DNA of 64,000 bases from assembly GCF_000702945.1 (NCBI RefSeq), contig NZ_JNLE01000003.1:724001-788000 (forward strand), read 5' to 3'. The position numbers and the translations under genes are program-made. Positions within the stretch are counted from its first letter, which is position 1, and each line of letters opens with the position of its first letter. This document shows positions 36,344 through 45,252 of the stretch, in pieces. Below the pieces are notes generated by a model. The model searched no databases, had not been told where the DNA came from, and saw nothing but the letters and a program-made list of their open reading frames with translations. Origin of the DNA: Clostridium sp. KNHs205 (GTDB taxonomy: Bacteria; Bacillota; Clostridia; Lachnospirales; Lachnospiraceae).

Positions 36344-37168
36344 ATGAGGTGTTTTACCACGGAGATTAAACTTGAGTTTGGAGAATTAAAGGAACCGGCT
36401 GTATTATGGGGATACATTCCGAATAATTTCTCTGAGATTGATATAGACAGAAAACATCCGGCAGTTTTAGTATTACCGGGCGGTGGTTATGGCTACACTT
36501 CCGAGCGGGAGGGTGAAGCAGTGGCCCTCAGACTGGCAGCGGAAGGTATATGTGCTTTTGTCCTGAAATACCATACAGCACCTGCCAGATTCCCTGTAGC
36601 GCTTAGTGAGGCTTTAACGGCAATTGCATACATAAGGGAAAACAGTGAAGAATATCATGTAGACAGCTCAAATGTCAGTGTCTGCGGATTCTCTGCGGGA
36701 GGACATTTAGCAGCATCTACAGGTGTTCACTGGAACAAAGAAGAGATACTGAAGGGAATTGGCAAGGAAGCTTCTGAGGTAAGGCCGGACAGTCTGATAT
36801 TATGCTACCCTGTTATTACCAGCGGTGAATACACCCACGAGGGTTCCATGAGCAATCTTCTGGCTGAGAGAAGACAGGACCCAGAGCTTATCGCTTTTAA
36901 CTGTCTGGAGACTCAGGTAACGAAGGATACACCAAGAACCTTCCTATGGCATACTTGGGAGGATGGTGCTGTTCCTGTTGAAAATTCCCTGTTTTTTGCG
37001 GCGGCTTTGGCTAAAAATAAGGTGTTAACAGAGATGCATATCTATCCTCACGGCCACCACGGTCTCTCTCTTGGAAATCATGTAGTGAACGGAGATTGGA
37101 AATACGAAGAAAAACATCCCTCCGCTGAATGGATAAACAAAGCAGTAGATTTTGTATACAACAAATAG
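36344..37168 (+). CDS. Alpha/beta-hydrolase, carbohydrate esterase-like, 274 aa
   Basis: Probably removes acetyl or other acyl groups from oligosaccharides in the cytoplasm. The oxyanion-hole motif PAVLVLPGGGYGYTSEREGE, the nucleophile elbow VCGFSAGGHLA (GxSxG) and the C-terminal HGHHGLSLGNH with the catalytic His are visible; the acid is probably Asp in WHTWEDGAVP. No signal peptide. The ATG at 36344 is chosen because the sequence in front of it does not match the family; AGGAAGG lies 11 bases upstream, and a TTG at 36335 is the alternative. The family includes bifunctional feruloyl/acetyl esterases. Substrate unknown; acetylated manno-oligosaccharides would fit the region. Confidence 0.85.
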   Translation: MRCFTTEIKLEFGELKEPAVLWGYIPNNFSEIDIDRKHPAVLVLPGGGYGYTSEREGEAVALRLAAEGICAFVLKYHTAPARFPVALSEALTAIAYIRENSEEYHVDSSNVSVCGFSAGGHLAASTGVHWNKEEILKGIGKEASEVRPDSLILCYPVITSGEYTHEGSMSNLLAERRQDPELIAFNCLETQVTKDTPRTFLWHTWEDGAVPVENSLFFAAALAKNKVLTEMHIYPHGHHGLSLGNHVVNGDWKYEEKHPSAEWINKAVDFVYNK

Positions 37169-37208
37169 AGAATCTTAATAGAGTAAAGACAAGACAAGGG
37201 AGAAAAGT

Positions 37209-37481
37209 GTGGCAGAAGATACAAAAGCCTTTTGCAGAAAATGTCTGCTGGAGGATATGCCGGAAAATGAATATTTCAAAAGTCTGAAAGAATATGTAGC
37301 CCATCTGGATGAAGACATAAAGGTGCCTCCTAATGTGTATGAAGAACGGTTAAAGCATTGCAGGCAGTGTGATCAGCTGTTAAACGGCATGTGCAGACAG
37401 TGCGGCTGTTATGTGGAACTAAGGGCAGCAATGAAGAAGAATTATTGCCCGGCGGCGAATAAGAAATGGTTATCTGAATAA
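37209..37481 (+). CDS. Small cysteine-rich protein (DUF6171-like), 90 aa
   Basis: Starts with GTG after AGGGAG. Three cysteine clusters, FCRKCLLED, HCRQCDQL and MCRQCGCYVE, plus a final Cys in NYCPAANK, suggest two zinc or iron sites. It resembles a clostridial family of unknown function with the sequence KCxxCxxLxxGxCxxCGCfVxxR. It lies 40 bp after the esterase gene and may share its transcript. Confidence 0.82.
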   Translation: MAEDTKAFCRKCLLEDMPENEYFKSLKEYVAHLDEDIKVPPNVYEERLKHCRQCDQLLNGMCRQCGCYVELRAAMKKNYCPAANKKWLSE

Positions 37482-37549
37482 AGCTATTGCAAGAAATCAG
37501 GAAATCCGGTGTATAAGTGAACGGGTTCCGGTTTTTTGCAATAGCTTTT
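37480..37549 (+). terminator. Terminator after the cysteine-rich protein gene
   Basis: AAAGCTATTGCAA pairs with TTGCAATAGCTTT; an inner GGAA..CCGG/CCGG..TTCC region extends the stem. Confidence 0.85.
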
Positions 37550-37650
37550 GCTATGAGCCGGAATATTTCCTAAAGGAAGCAGACAAAAACGGCCAAGGCC
37601 GTGGTTGTTGTAATTTGCCTGTTAGCAGCAGGAAGAAAAGAGGAATTGCA

Positions 37651-38703
37651 ATGTTTCACTCATTGAAAATAGGAGATCTTACCGCTAAATTACCGATTAT
37701 ACAAGGTGGAATGGGCGTGGGCATTAGTTTAAGTTCTCTGGCAGGTGCAGTAGCTGCCAAAGGAGGAATCGGAGTGATATCAACTGCCCAGATAGGCTTT
37801 ACCGAAGTTGATTATGACAGGAAACCCCTTGAAACGAATTTAAGGATGGTGGGAGAACATATAAGAAGAGCAAGGCAGGCTGCCAAAGGAGGTATCCTGG
37901 GTGTTAATATCATGGTTGCCACCAAGAATTATGAAATGTATGTAAAAGAAGCGGTGAAGAATGGCATTGATATTATCATTTCCGGGGCAGGTCTTCCCAC
38001 TGAGCTGCCGGCATTAGTAAAGGGAACGAAAACAAAGATTATTCCCATTATATCCTCTTTAAAGGGAGCCAGAGTACTTCTAAAGCTCTGGGACAGAAAA
38101 GAAAATACCGCACCGGATGCAGTGCTTATTGAGGGACCCAAAGCCGGAGGACATTTAGGCTTTACGGCAGAGGAGATTCAGAACCACGATGAGGGTGCCT
38201 ACAAGAAAGAAATAGAAGAGATCGTTAGTCTTGTAAAGGAATACAGCGAAAAGTATGAGAAAGACATTCCGGTCATTACAGCAGGTGGAATCCTGAATAA
38301 ACAGGACATGGAAGAATATTTCTCTCTTGGTGTCAAGGGCATACAGGTGGCGACCAAATTCGTGACCACCGAGGAATGTGATGCTGATTATCGTTATAAA
38401 GAAGCCTATATAAACTGTAAAAAAGAAGACATTATGATTGTAAAAAGCCCTGTGGGAATGCCAGGAAGAGCAATAAGGAATGATTTTATTGAAAAAACGC
38501 TCCTTGGCAGGGTTCCGGTTAATCATTGCCACGGTTGTATAAGGACCTGCAACCCAAAGGAAACACCTTATTGTATAACAGAAGCATTGATTAATGCAGC
38601 AAAAGGAAATATTCAGAAAGCCTTGCTATTCTGTGGGGCCAACGCATATCTTGAAGACAGGATAAGAACCGTTGATAATGTGCTGGGGGATTATTTTGGT
38701 TAG
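37651..38703 (+). CDS. Nitronate monooxygenase-like flavoprotein (FabK/NPD family), 350 aa
   Basis: FMN-dependent TIM-barrel enzyme. LPIIQGGMGVGISLSSLAGA (residues 14-33), GVISTAQIG, GILGVNIMVA and DAVLIEGPKAGGHLGF (about residues 159-174, with the conserved His) are the FMN and catalytic segments; AGGILNKQDMEEYFSLGVKG follows. The C-terminal part has cysteines in HCHGCIRTCNP and PYCI that could hold an iron-sulfur cluster, as in a subset of clostridial members. AGAGGAA precedes the ATG at 37651. Nitronate oxidation, enoyl-ACP reduction or another role cannot be separated by sequence alone. Confidence 0.88.
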   Translation: MFHSLKIGDLTAKLPIIQGGMGVGISLSSLAGAVAAKGGIGVISTAQIGFTEVDYDRKPLETNLRMVGEHIRRARQAAKGGILGVNIMVATKNYEMYVKEAVKNGIDIIISGAGLPTELPALVKGTKTKIIPIISSLKGARVLLKLWDRKENTAPDAVLIEGPKAGGHLGFTAEEIQNHDEGAYKKEIEEIVSLVKEYSEKYEKDIPVITAGGILNKQDMEEYFSLGVKGIQVATKFVTTEECDADYRYKEAYINCKKEDIMIVKSPVGMPGRAIRNDFIEKTLLGRVPVNHCHGCIRTCNPKETPYCITEALINAAKGNIQKALLFCGANAYLEDRIRTVDNVLGDYFG

Positions 38704-38750
38704 ATGTAAACACTAAACCAAGATTCTATTAGCGGCGAAACCCAGAAATA

Positions 38751-38803
38751 AAAAAGAGAATATCCTTTGATTGAAATAATCAAAACGGATGTTCTCTTTC
38801 TTT
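38751..38803 (+). terminator. Terminator after nitronate monooxygenase-like gene
   Basis: AAAGAGAATATCC pairs with GGATGTTCTCTTT; a T-rich tail follows. Confidence 0.8.
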
Positions 38804-38976
38804 GTATATTCCATTGATAATTTTGCTGTAATTTGGTATTATTTACATATTACGTGATTGTTCCAAGGAAAGGAACTGGGAGGAAACGAAGTTATAAATT
38901 TGCATTATATGATTACCAGTAAAGCTATTAATTATTTAGTACACATATTAATAAAGCACAACATTGTAAAATTAAC

Positions 38977-39005
38977 TTGCCAAGCTTTACAAAATATGAT
39001 AAAAT
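38977..39005 (+). promoter_or_regulatory. Promoter of rpsF-ssb-rpsR operon
   Basis: TTGCCA, 17 bp, TAAAAT; about 130 bp before rpsF. Confidence 0.55.
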
Positions 39006-39050
39006 ACATATTTGTGATATGTTATAAATAATTTTCCTTGCTCTTTCCAT

Positions 39051-39098
39051 ACAAAGGGATTCCATGAATCCGACTTTGTCAATTACCGCAGCGGTAAT
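39051..39098 (+). promoter_or_regulatory. rpsF leader, candidate S6:S18 autoregulatory RNA
   Basis: ACAAAG pairs with CTTTGT, with an AATCCGA bulge segment on the 3' side, followed by the hairpin ATTACC-GCAGC-GGTAAT. A leader element with a CCG bulge next to a hairpin is known before rpsF, where the S6:S18 complex binds. The fit is by inspection only. Confidence 0.45.
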
Positions 39099-39139
39099 AG
39101 CGAGAGAGGGCCAGAGACCAGAAGGAGGTGCAGACAACT

Positions 39140-39427
39140 ATGAACCAGTATGAATTATCCTTAGTTGTAAATGCAAAAATCGAAGACGAAGCCAGAAACG
39201 CAACAGTGGAAGCCGTTAAAGAACTTATTACAAGATTCGGCGGCAACATTACAAACATTGATGAATGGGGTAAGAAGAAATTAGCTTACGAAGTTCAGAA
39301 AATGAAAGAAGGCTTTTATTATTTTATCCAATTCGATGCTGACTCAACATGCCCAGGCGAAGTTGAAGATCGTATTCGCATTATGGAAAATGTAATCAGA
39401 TTCTTATGCATTAGACGGGACGCATAG
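39140..39427 (+). CDS. rpsF: 30S ribosomal protein S6, 95 aa
   Basis: Binds 16S rRNA in the platform of the small subunit together with S18. NQYELSLVVNAKIEDEARN and GKKKLAYEVQKMKEGFYYF, then MENVIRFLCIRRDA, are diagnostic. The ATG at 39140 follows AAGGAGG; a GTG 12 bases earlier overlaps that site. First gene of rpsF-ssb-rpsR, the standard bacterial order, with gaps of 21 and 52 bp. Confidence 0.97.
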   Translation: MNQYELSLVVNAKIEDEARNATVEAVKELITRFGGNITNIDEWGKKKLAYEVQKMKEGFYYFIQFDADSTCPGEVEDRIRIMENVIRFLCIRRDA

Positions 39428-39448
39428 TAAAAGGAGGTATTCCTTAGT

Positions 39449-39886
39449 ATGAATAAAGTCATTTTAATGGGTCGTCTTACCAGAGACCCGGAAGTTAGAT
39501 ACTCCCAGGGGGAGAATTCCACAGCAATTGCCAGATATAGCCTGGCAGTAGACCGCAGATTTAAAAGACCCGGAGAAGCAGATGCGGACTTTATCAATTG
39601 CGTAAGCTTTGGTAAAAGTGCAGAATTTGCAGAAAAGTATTTTAAACAGGGAACTAAGATTGCTGTTACAGGAAGAATCCAGACAGGCAGTTATACTAAC
39701 AAAGATGGGCAGAAAGTATATACAACGGATGTAGTAGTAGAAGAACAGGAATTTGCAGAGAGCAAAGGTTCATCGAATAACGAGTCCGGCTATCAGCAGA
39801 CCCAGAGGCCGACACCCAGCCAAGCCGTAGGCGATGGATTTATGAATATCCCTGACGGACTGGATGAGGAGCTGCCATTTAGTTAA
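39449..39886 (+). CDS. ssb: Single-stranded DNA-binding protein, 145 aa
   Basis: Coats single-stranded DNA in replication and repair. The OB fold starts MNKVILMGRLTRDPEVRYSQ and includes FINCVSFGKSAEFAEKYFKQ and GRIQTGSYTNKDGQKVYTTD; a glutamine- and proline-rich linker leads to the acidic tip DGLDEELPFS, which recruits partner proteins. AAAGGAGG precedes the ATG. Middle gene of the ribosomal protein operon. Confidence 0.97.
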   Translation: MNKVILMGRLTRDPEVRYSQGENSTAIARYSLAVDRRFKRPGEADADFINCVSFGKSAEFAEKYFKQGTKIAVTGRIQTGSYTNKDGQKVYTTDVVVEEQEFAESKGSSNNESGYQQTQRPTPSQAVGDGFMNIPDGLDEELPFS

Positions 39887-39938
39887 AGCATAAAGAATAG
39901 AGAATAATCAGTTATTCATTGGATAAGGAGGTCAAGTC

Positions 39939-40223
39939 ATGGCATACAATAAAAATGACAGAAACAATAGAGATGATAAAGGCGATTCACCTATGAGAAG
40001 AAGAAATACTCGTAGAAGAAAAAAGGTTTGCGTATTCTGTGCGGATAAGAACCATACAGGAATTGACTATAAGGATGTAAACAAGTTAAAGAGATACGTA
40101 TCCGAAAGAGGTAAGATTCTTCCCAGAAGAATTACCGGAAACTGTGCAAAACATCAGAGAGCTCTTACCGTAGCGATTAAGAGAGCAAGACATATTGCAC
40201 TTATGCCTTACACACTGGATTAA
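39939..40223 (+). CDS. rpsR: 30S ribosomal protein S18, 94 aa
   Basis: Partner of S6 in the 30S platform. The N-terminus is basic and the body has [40 protein letters not shown] and [13 protein letters not shown]. The two CxxC-type cysteines mark the zinc-binding form of S18. GGAGG precedes the ATG; last gene of the operon, with a strong terminator after it. Confidence 0.97.
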   Translation: MAYNKNDRNNRDDKGDSPMRRRNTRRRKKVCVFCADKNHTGIDYKDVNKLKRYVSERGKILPRRITGNCAKHQRALTVAIKRARHIALMPYTLD

Positions 40224-40230
40224 TAATGTA

Positions 40231-40263
40231 AAGCCGTTACATGACTAATGTAACGGCTTTTTT
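40231..40263 (+). terminator. Terminator of rpsF operon
   Basis: AAGCCGTTACAT pairs with ATGTAACGGCTT, followed by six T. Confidence 0.95.
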
Positions 40264-40291
40264 GTAATCTTTAGAAAGAGAGGTTTCTTAT

Positions 40292-41011
40292 ATGAGAAGT
40301 TATAAATTTAAACCCGTAATCTGTTTTTTTGTTATTATATCAATCCTTTTATTAGGCACAGGGCCGGCAGCTTTTGCTGCTACAGCAATAAAAGCAGAAT
40401 ACACAATGAAAAAAGATAAGGTGATTTTTAAAGATAATAATGGGAAAGTAAGAGGCGTAATCTTTTTTCAATACCCTGTTATGAAAGGGGATACAAGGGC
40501 TGCAAAGAAAATCAATGAGGTTTTAGCAAAAGACAGTAAGGCCTTTATGCAGGATGAGAATGCGAAAGGATTGAAGGAATCTGCAGAAACAGCAATAAGT
40601 AATAATTTATTTTACAGTGAAGAGGAGCAATATTATTATAAAACAGAATGCAAGGTGACCTATAACGATAACTCCATCATTAGCTTGCATATGATAACTG
40701 GCTGGTATGCAGGCGGAGTTTATAATCAAACGGATTACGGATATACCTTTGATTTAAAGAGTGGAGAAAAGCTTGAATTAAAGGAGGTTGCCCCAGGAGA
40801 TCCCGTAACAATTAAAAAAAATATATTGGTTGCCGCTAAAAAATATCTTACTTCCGGTAATGATTTTGAAAAGGGGGCCTATGATTATATTAAGTCCTGT
40901 AAGTTAAAGGAATATAAATTTTATCTAAGCAAGAGTAAAATATATATTTGCTTTGAGAGTTATGAATTAGGAAGAGGAACTGGCTGGGATATTTTTTCTA
41001 TAAAGAGATAA
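40292..41011 (+). CDS. Exported DUF4163/DUF3298 (RsiV-like) protein, 239 aa
   Basis: A signal peptide (KPVICFFVIISILLLGTG, cut near PAAFAATA) leads into a DUF4163-like region with VIFFQYPVMKGD and AAKKINEVLAKD and a DUF3298 part with GWYAGGVYNQTDYGYTFDLK. These domains occur in the outer part of anti-sigma factor RsiV and in secreted lysozyme-binding-like proteins; here no membrane anchor or sigma factor accompanies it. AGAGAGG precedes the ATG. Function unknown. Confidence 0.82.
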   Translation: MRSYKFKPVICFFVIISILLLGTGPAAFAATAIKAEYTMKKDKVIFKDNNGKVRGVIFFQYPVMKGDTRAAKKINEVLAKDSKAFMQDENAKGLKESAETAISNNLFYSEEEQYYYKTECKVTYNDNSIISLHMITGWYAGGVYNQTDYGYTFDLKSGEKLELKEVAPGDPVTIKKNILVAAKKYLTSGNDFEKGAYDYIKSCKLKEYKFYLSKSKIYICFESYELGRGTGWDIFSIKR

Positions 41012-41480
41012 GTATTGTTTTATACGTTCCTAGTCACTGGTACCTTAAATACACCTGTGCGTAGGTATTGTGACAGTACATTGTGCCAGGAGGGAAAGAC
41101 TGTGGAAGACCGCTGTATACTTCTTGTATACAGTTTGAATAAAATGAAAATAGCCGTTACATGACTTCGTGATATGATTCCTACAAAGTGACAGATTTTT
41201 ATTAATTCTGTTTTCTTTGGCGAAATATCATATCACTTTGGTTGTGGAGCGGTTTTTTGTTTGTGCTTTTTTTGTTTCACTTTCCTGCGAATATATTTAC
41301 CTATAATGCTTTAAACTGCACATCGCTTGATGTTTGCTCTGTTTTATTATAACCTCAGTTTAAGACATACAATTCTGATCAATAACGTGAAGGAAAGAGG
41401 TATTCCAAATGTAAAAATACTGATTTCTGAACAACTTAGCTTTGCAGGCGGAATTGTATCAAATCCAGGAGGTTAATTTT
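41012..41480. other. Gene-free stretch with hairpins
   Basis: Holds a hairpin CTGTATAC-TTCTT-GTATACAG (41113-41133), a 10-bp perfect stem GTGATATGAT/ATCATATCAC with 48-base spacer (41169-41236) and a trailing GCGGTTTTTTG. TAGCCGTTACATGACT at 41151 repeats the first arm of the rpsR terminator. No coding frame is convincing. Confidence 0.55.
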
Positions 41481-42476
41481 ATGCGGTGGAAAAAGAATAT
41501 GGATCCTTTAGATATGTCACGTTTTCGTGATATTTTTATTGAGGACGAGGAGGGAAATCTTCAGACAAAGGATGAGCCATACTTTAAGGCTAATCTGATA
41601 GCACCGGGCACATGGCAGGTACTCAGTGACGGTGATTATACCTATGTGGTTGAAGGGGATGATGAAATCATTGCAATTGACAGTGGTATGGGTGCCGGCA
41701 ATATCAGAGAGTTCTGTCAGACCTTGTCCGAAAAACCTTTGTATCGCCTTTTCAATACCCACAATCACTTTGATCATACTGCCAACAACTATTTGTTTGA
41801 TGTTGTCTATATGTCCCAAAAGAGTTATGAGGGCAGATGCCAGCCCTTCGGAGGCTTTGAGGGGATGGATATCCCGGCGGATTATCCGGTGGTTTTCCTA
41901 AAGGACGGTGATGTCATCAACCTGAATGGCCGTGAACTGGAGGTTTACAATATAGAAGAACATTGCAGCGGGTCATTGCAGTTTCTGGATCGTAAAGCAC
42001 GCATTCTGTTTTGCGGTGACGAGCTGAACGGAAATTTCTTTGACAGCAGGATTTCTGTAGAGCATTCTTACCGTAATATCAAACGCTGGAGGTCCTTTCG
42101 GGATTCCTATGATCTTCTCTGTGCCGGCAATGGAATTCACGATGCAAACTATGTTGACAGATACTATGAGACCTTGAAGTATATTCTTGAGGGTCATGAA
42201 AATGAGGGAGAGGAATTCTATGTTCCTTATGAAGACCCCAGAGCAGCTTCTGACAGCAAAGATGGTAGACCTGTTTTTGCAAGACGCAGCCCGGACATGG
42301 ATTTTGTGGCAGATGCCATGAAAGCTTCGGGGTTTGAAAAACATCTTGAGCTTAACGGCGGCAGAGGCTGCTTTTGCTTCATGAGAAAGCTGAGTCCGGA
42401 TGGAATATTTGACCGGCAGTTAGAGAAAAACGGTTGCAGGGTCTGCTATTACCTCAATCGAATATGGGATAAATAA
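41481..42476 (+). CDS. Metallo-beta-lactamase-fold hydrolase, 331 aa
   Basis: The zinc motif THNHFDH (residues 93-99), the later DGDVINLNG and HCSGSLQFLDRKARILFCGDE (His and Asp metal ligands) define the fold. No signal peptide. AGGAGG lies eight bases before the ATG at 41481; an upstream start adds 13 residues with no ribosome binding site. It is followed 15 bp later by a DUF1593 nucleoside-hydrolase-like gene, so the two are probably co-transcribed. The substrate is unknown; a glyoxalase-like or lactonase role is possible. Confidence 0.87.
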   Translation: MRWKKNMDPLDMSRFRDIFIEDEEGNLQTKDEPYFKANLIAPGTWQVLSDGDYTYVVEGDDEIIAIDSGMGAGNIREFCQTLSEKPLYRLFNTHNHFDHTANNYLFDVVYMSQKSYEGRCQPFGGFEGMDIPADYPVVFLKDGDVINLNGRELEVYNIEEHCSGSLQFLDRKARILFCGDELNGNFFDSRISVEHSYRNIKRWRSFRDSYDLLCAGNGIHDANYVDRYYETLKYILEGHENEGEEFYVPYEDPRAASDSKDGRPVFARRSPDMDFVADAMKASGFEKHLELNGGRGCFCFMRKLSPDGIFDRQLEKNGCRVCYYLNRIWDK

Positions 42477-42491
42477 AAGGAGCGAAGAAAT

Positions 42492-44042
42492 ATGAATAAA
42501 TCAAAACCGCGAGCAATTATTACGACAGATCTGGAATGTGATGATATGAACTCATTGATTCATCTTTGCCTGTATCTTAATGAAATCGACCTGGATGGGA
42601 TTGTATACACCTCCTCACAGTTCCATTTTAACGGAGACGGAGTACATACCCTTGGAGAAGTAAATCCAAATTACCGGTGCCAGGGAGAAGCTGCCTATAT
42701 GACTCATATAGGCTATCCGCACCCGGATCCCGAAGCAAAGAATCTAAAAAGCTACCGGCCCTTTGAAGCTGGCTGGATAGAGTCTCTTTGGTCGAATGAA
42801 TATACCTTAGCCTATCCAAGCCTACTGCAAAATCATCCGGACTTTCCTTCACCGGAAAGATTACTTAGTATCACAAAGTATGGAAATATTGCCTTTGAAG
42901 GGGATGTCAGAGAAGCTACAGAGGGTTCAGAGCTCATAAAAGAAGCTATTCTGGATAAGGATGAAAGGATACTGTACCTGCTTTCCTGGGGTGGTGTGAA
43001 CACGATTGTGCGAGCACTATTATCCATAGCGGAGGAATACAAAAATACGAACCTGTGGGAGGATATCTACGAATTAGTATGCCGTAAAGTCAGAATATTA
43101 GGTGTATTTAATGGTGTAGGGCAGGATAATAGTTATGAAGACCATGCAAAGGGACTTTACCCGGACATAAAAATATTGTGCACGGATTTTATGTATGGAG
43201 GTTTTATGGCCCCAATTAGTGAACAGGAGGATTGTATTGAGACCTTTCACAGTGAATGGCTGAAGAAAAATATTAAGTATAACCATGGTGTTTTGATGTC
43301 TAAGTACGGTCTTTTCGGAGATGGGACTTATTATGAAGGGGAGCCGGAGGTCTTTCAATATGGTAAGCAGCTGTCTTTGAACTGGGGATTTGATGCTATA
43401 CCAAACACAACCTTTCATCCATATGATTTCCTGGGAGAGGGAGACAGCGGGACGTATGTTCTATTATTTGATGTAGGGTTAAGAGGACTTGAGAACGGGA
43501 ATTATGGGACTTTGCTGGGCCGTGTTTTTGAAGGCAGCAAAGGACCCCAGGAGGGCTACAATTTCTTCACCGGAAGTGAGGGCACCCCTAACCGGTTCCT
43601 GCGTGGATATCAGGAAGAGTGGGCAGCTCGTGCTGAATGGTGTGTCAAACCTTTTAAAGAGTGCAATCATCCACCCATTGTCAAAGTGGCAAAGGGGGAT
43701 ATAACAGCAGCAGCTGGGGAAGTTGTGCTGCTTGAGGGGAGTGCTTCGGACCCGGATGGGGATAATTTAAGAGCAGGTTGGTATTTATATCATCAAGGCA
43801 GTAACTACTCCGGGCTGGCAAAGGATCTGCGTGTATGGGAGCCAATGCTTTTCCGCACTCGTTTTACAATTCCAAAGGATGCCAGGCCAGGGGATTATTT
43901 TAATCTGATATTAGAAGTGCAGGATGATGCGGAAAAACCGATTACCCGCTATGCACAGGTAATCGTAACAGTGAAAGAACCAGTAGATGGGCAGGCGCAG
44001 AAGAATGAATACAACAAGCTAAATATGTTTGAAGCGTTATAA
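42492..44042 (+). CDS. DUF1593 nucleoside-hydrolase-like protein with C-terminal Ig-like domain, 516 aa
   Basis: The N-terminal domain starts RAIITTDLECDDMNSLIHL; the DxECDDMNS motif matches the calcium-binding acidic motif of nucleoside hydrolases. LLSWGGVNTIVRALLSIAEE and VGQDNSYEDHAKGLYPDIKI follow. The last 100 residues (VVLLEGSASDPDGDNLRAGW and ITRYAQVIVTV) form an Ig/PKD-like sandwich, usual for DUF1593 proteins, which are associated with plant polysaccharide use. No signal peptide, so it seems cytoplasmic. AAAGGAG precedes the ATG. Activity is not established. Confidence 0.83.
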   Translation: MNKSKPRAIITTDLECDDMNSLIHLCLYLNEIDLDGIVYTSSQFHFNGDGVHTLGEVNPNYRCQGEAAYMTHIGYPHPDPEAKNLKSYRPFEAGWIESLWSNEYTLAYPSLLQNHPDFPSPERLLSITKYGNIAFEGDVREATEGSELIKEAILDKDERILYLLSWGGVNTIVRALLSIAEEYKNTNLWEDIYELVCRKVRILGVFNGVGQDNSYEDHAKGLYPDIKILCTDFMYGGFMAPISEQEDCIETFHSEWLKKNIKYNHGVLMSKYGLFGDGTYYEGEPEVFQYGKQLSLNWGFDAIPNTTFHPYDFLGEGDSGTYVLLFDVGLRGLENGNYGTLLGRVFEGSKGPQEGYNFFTGSEGTPNRFLRGYQEEWAARAEWCVKPFKECNHPPIVKVAKGDITAAAGEVVLLEGSASDPDGDNLRAGWYLYHQGSNYSGLAKDLRVWEPMLFRTRFTIPKDARPGDYFNLILEVQDDAEKPITRYAQVIVTVKEPVDGQAQKNEYNKLNMFEAL

Positions 44043-44241
44043 AATAAAAACAGCAAATAACGGTGGCTTTATAGTAAAATGCTTGTGATAAAGATAATTA
44101 AATCCAACTGTCCCGAATTGGTTATCCAATCTGAAATAGCTATGGAAGGAAAAACAGTTTGTAGTGTGTTATGGATAAGAAGGGAGACGTTTTAGTCACA
44201 TTCACTATGATAATATAGAGATATTTAATAACGGAAACTTT

Positions 44242-44270
44242 AAAAGCTCTGCTGGTACCGGCAGAGCTTT
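44242..44270 (+). terminator. Terminator after DUF1593 gene
   Basis: AAAGCTCTGC pairs with GCAGAGCTTT around TGGTACCG. Confidence 0.85.
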
Positions 44271-44434
44271 AATATATTTGGAGGAACTTTATAGCTGTAA
44301 TTATAGATTAATATATATTATAATAACAGAAAGATAGTTTAGGCAGAATTGTGAAAGGAAAATACGTTATTAATATTTATAGTATTAATAATGGACATAT
44401 CTTAAGTTGACTTGAGATATAAAAAGGTAAAAGA

Positions 44435-45082
44435 ATGAAGATAAACGAACCGAAAATAACAAGCTTAAGAGAAGCGGGTCCCCTTATAAATCAAATAATT
44501 GAACTGCAAGCACTGGAACAATCGGCAGAAGGCTTAAAGTTCTCATCAGATTATCTGTCAGGAGAAGATCTGTCAGGTATAGATTATAACTGCGTTGAAT
44601 TTGACAATTGCAAGCTGGTAAGCTGTGATTTTAGTAAAGCAGGTTTTGCCAATGTTTATTTCAAGTACTGTGATATATCGAATTGTAATTTTGAAAACTG
44701 CTATTTTAATCAGGTGGAATTTATCTCCTGCAAGGGGGTGGGAAGTAAATTTCAGAATTCAACCATCAAGCATGTGCTAATCAACGATGGGAATTTTACC
44801 TACGCTAATTTTGAGCATTCAAAGCTTCAGAAGGTTATAATAACTAATTCTAACTTTAGCAATGCTGCATTAGCAGAATGTATACTGAAAGAGCTTGAAC
44901 TTCAAAAGGTAACATTTAACAACTGTGATTTTTTCAAAACACCTTTAAAAGGAATTGATTTTAGAGATAGCAGTATTGATGGAATCGTATTATCAGACAC
45001 CTACAAAGAACTGGTTGGGGCAATTGTGGATACATATCAAGCTGCAGCCTTAGCCCGCTTTTTAGGAGTTGAGGTTAAATAA
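44435..45082 (+). CDS. Pentapeptide repeat protein, 215 aa
   Basis: Residues about 40-185 form a right-handed quadrilateral beta-helix from tandem A(D/N)LxX-type pentapeptides: VEFDNCKLVSCDFSKAGFAN, CDISNCNFENCYFNQVEF, TYANFEHSKLQKVIITNSNF and more. Such proteins can mimic DNA and protect gyrase, but many have other roles. It has no signal peptide and stands alone. The ATG at 44435 follows AAAAGG. Confidence 0.88.
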   Translation: MKINEPKITSLREAGPLINQIIELQALEQSAEGLKFSSDYLSGEDLSGIDYNCVEFDNCKLVSCDFSKAGFANVYFKYCDISNCNFENCYFNQVEFISCKGVGSKFQNSTIKHVLINDGNFTYANFEHSKLQKVIITNSNFSNAALAECILKELELQKVTFNNCDFFKTPLKGIDFRDSSIDGIVLSDTYKELVGAIVDTYQAAALARFLGVEVK

Positions 45083-45252
45083 TTAAACATTTTTGCAGTA
45101 TATTTCTTAAATCTTTAAGTTATTAAAATTAAAGATGTCGATTTTGTAAAAATCAGTAGAATTATTAGGCTCCTTCAACTATAATAGCTAAAAAAACACA
45201 TGAGTTGAAAGTTTGAAATCTTATTAACATGAGAGTAGAAGGAGAAAGCAGA

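Noticed and set aside
31280..41175. Link between the cassette repeat core and the hairpin at 41163
   Set aside because: Only about ten bases (ACTTCGTGA) are shared in inverse orientation; likely chance.
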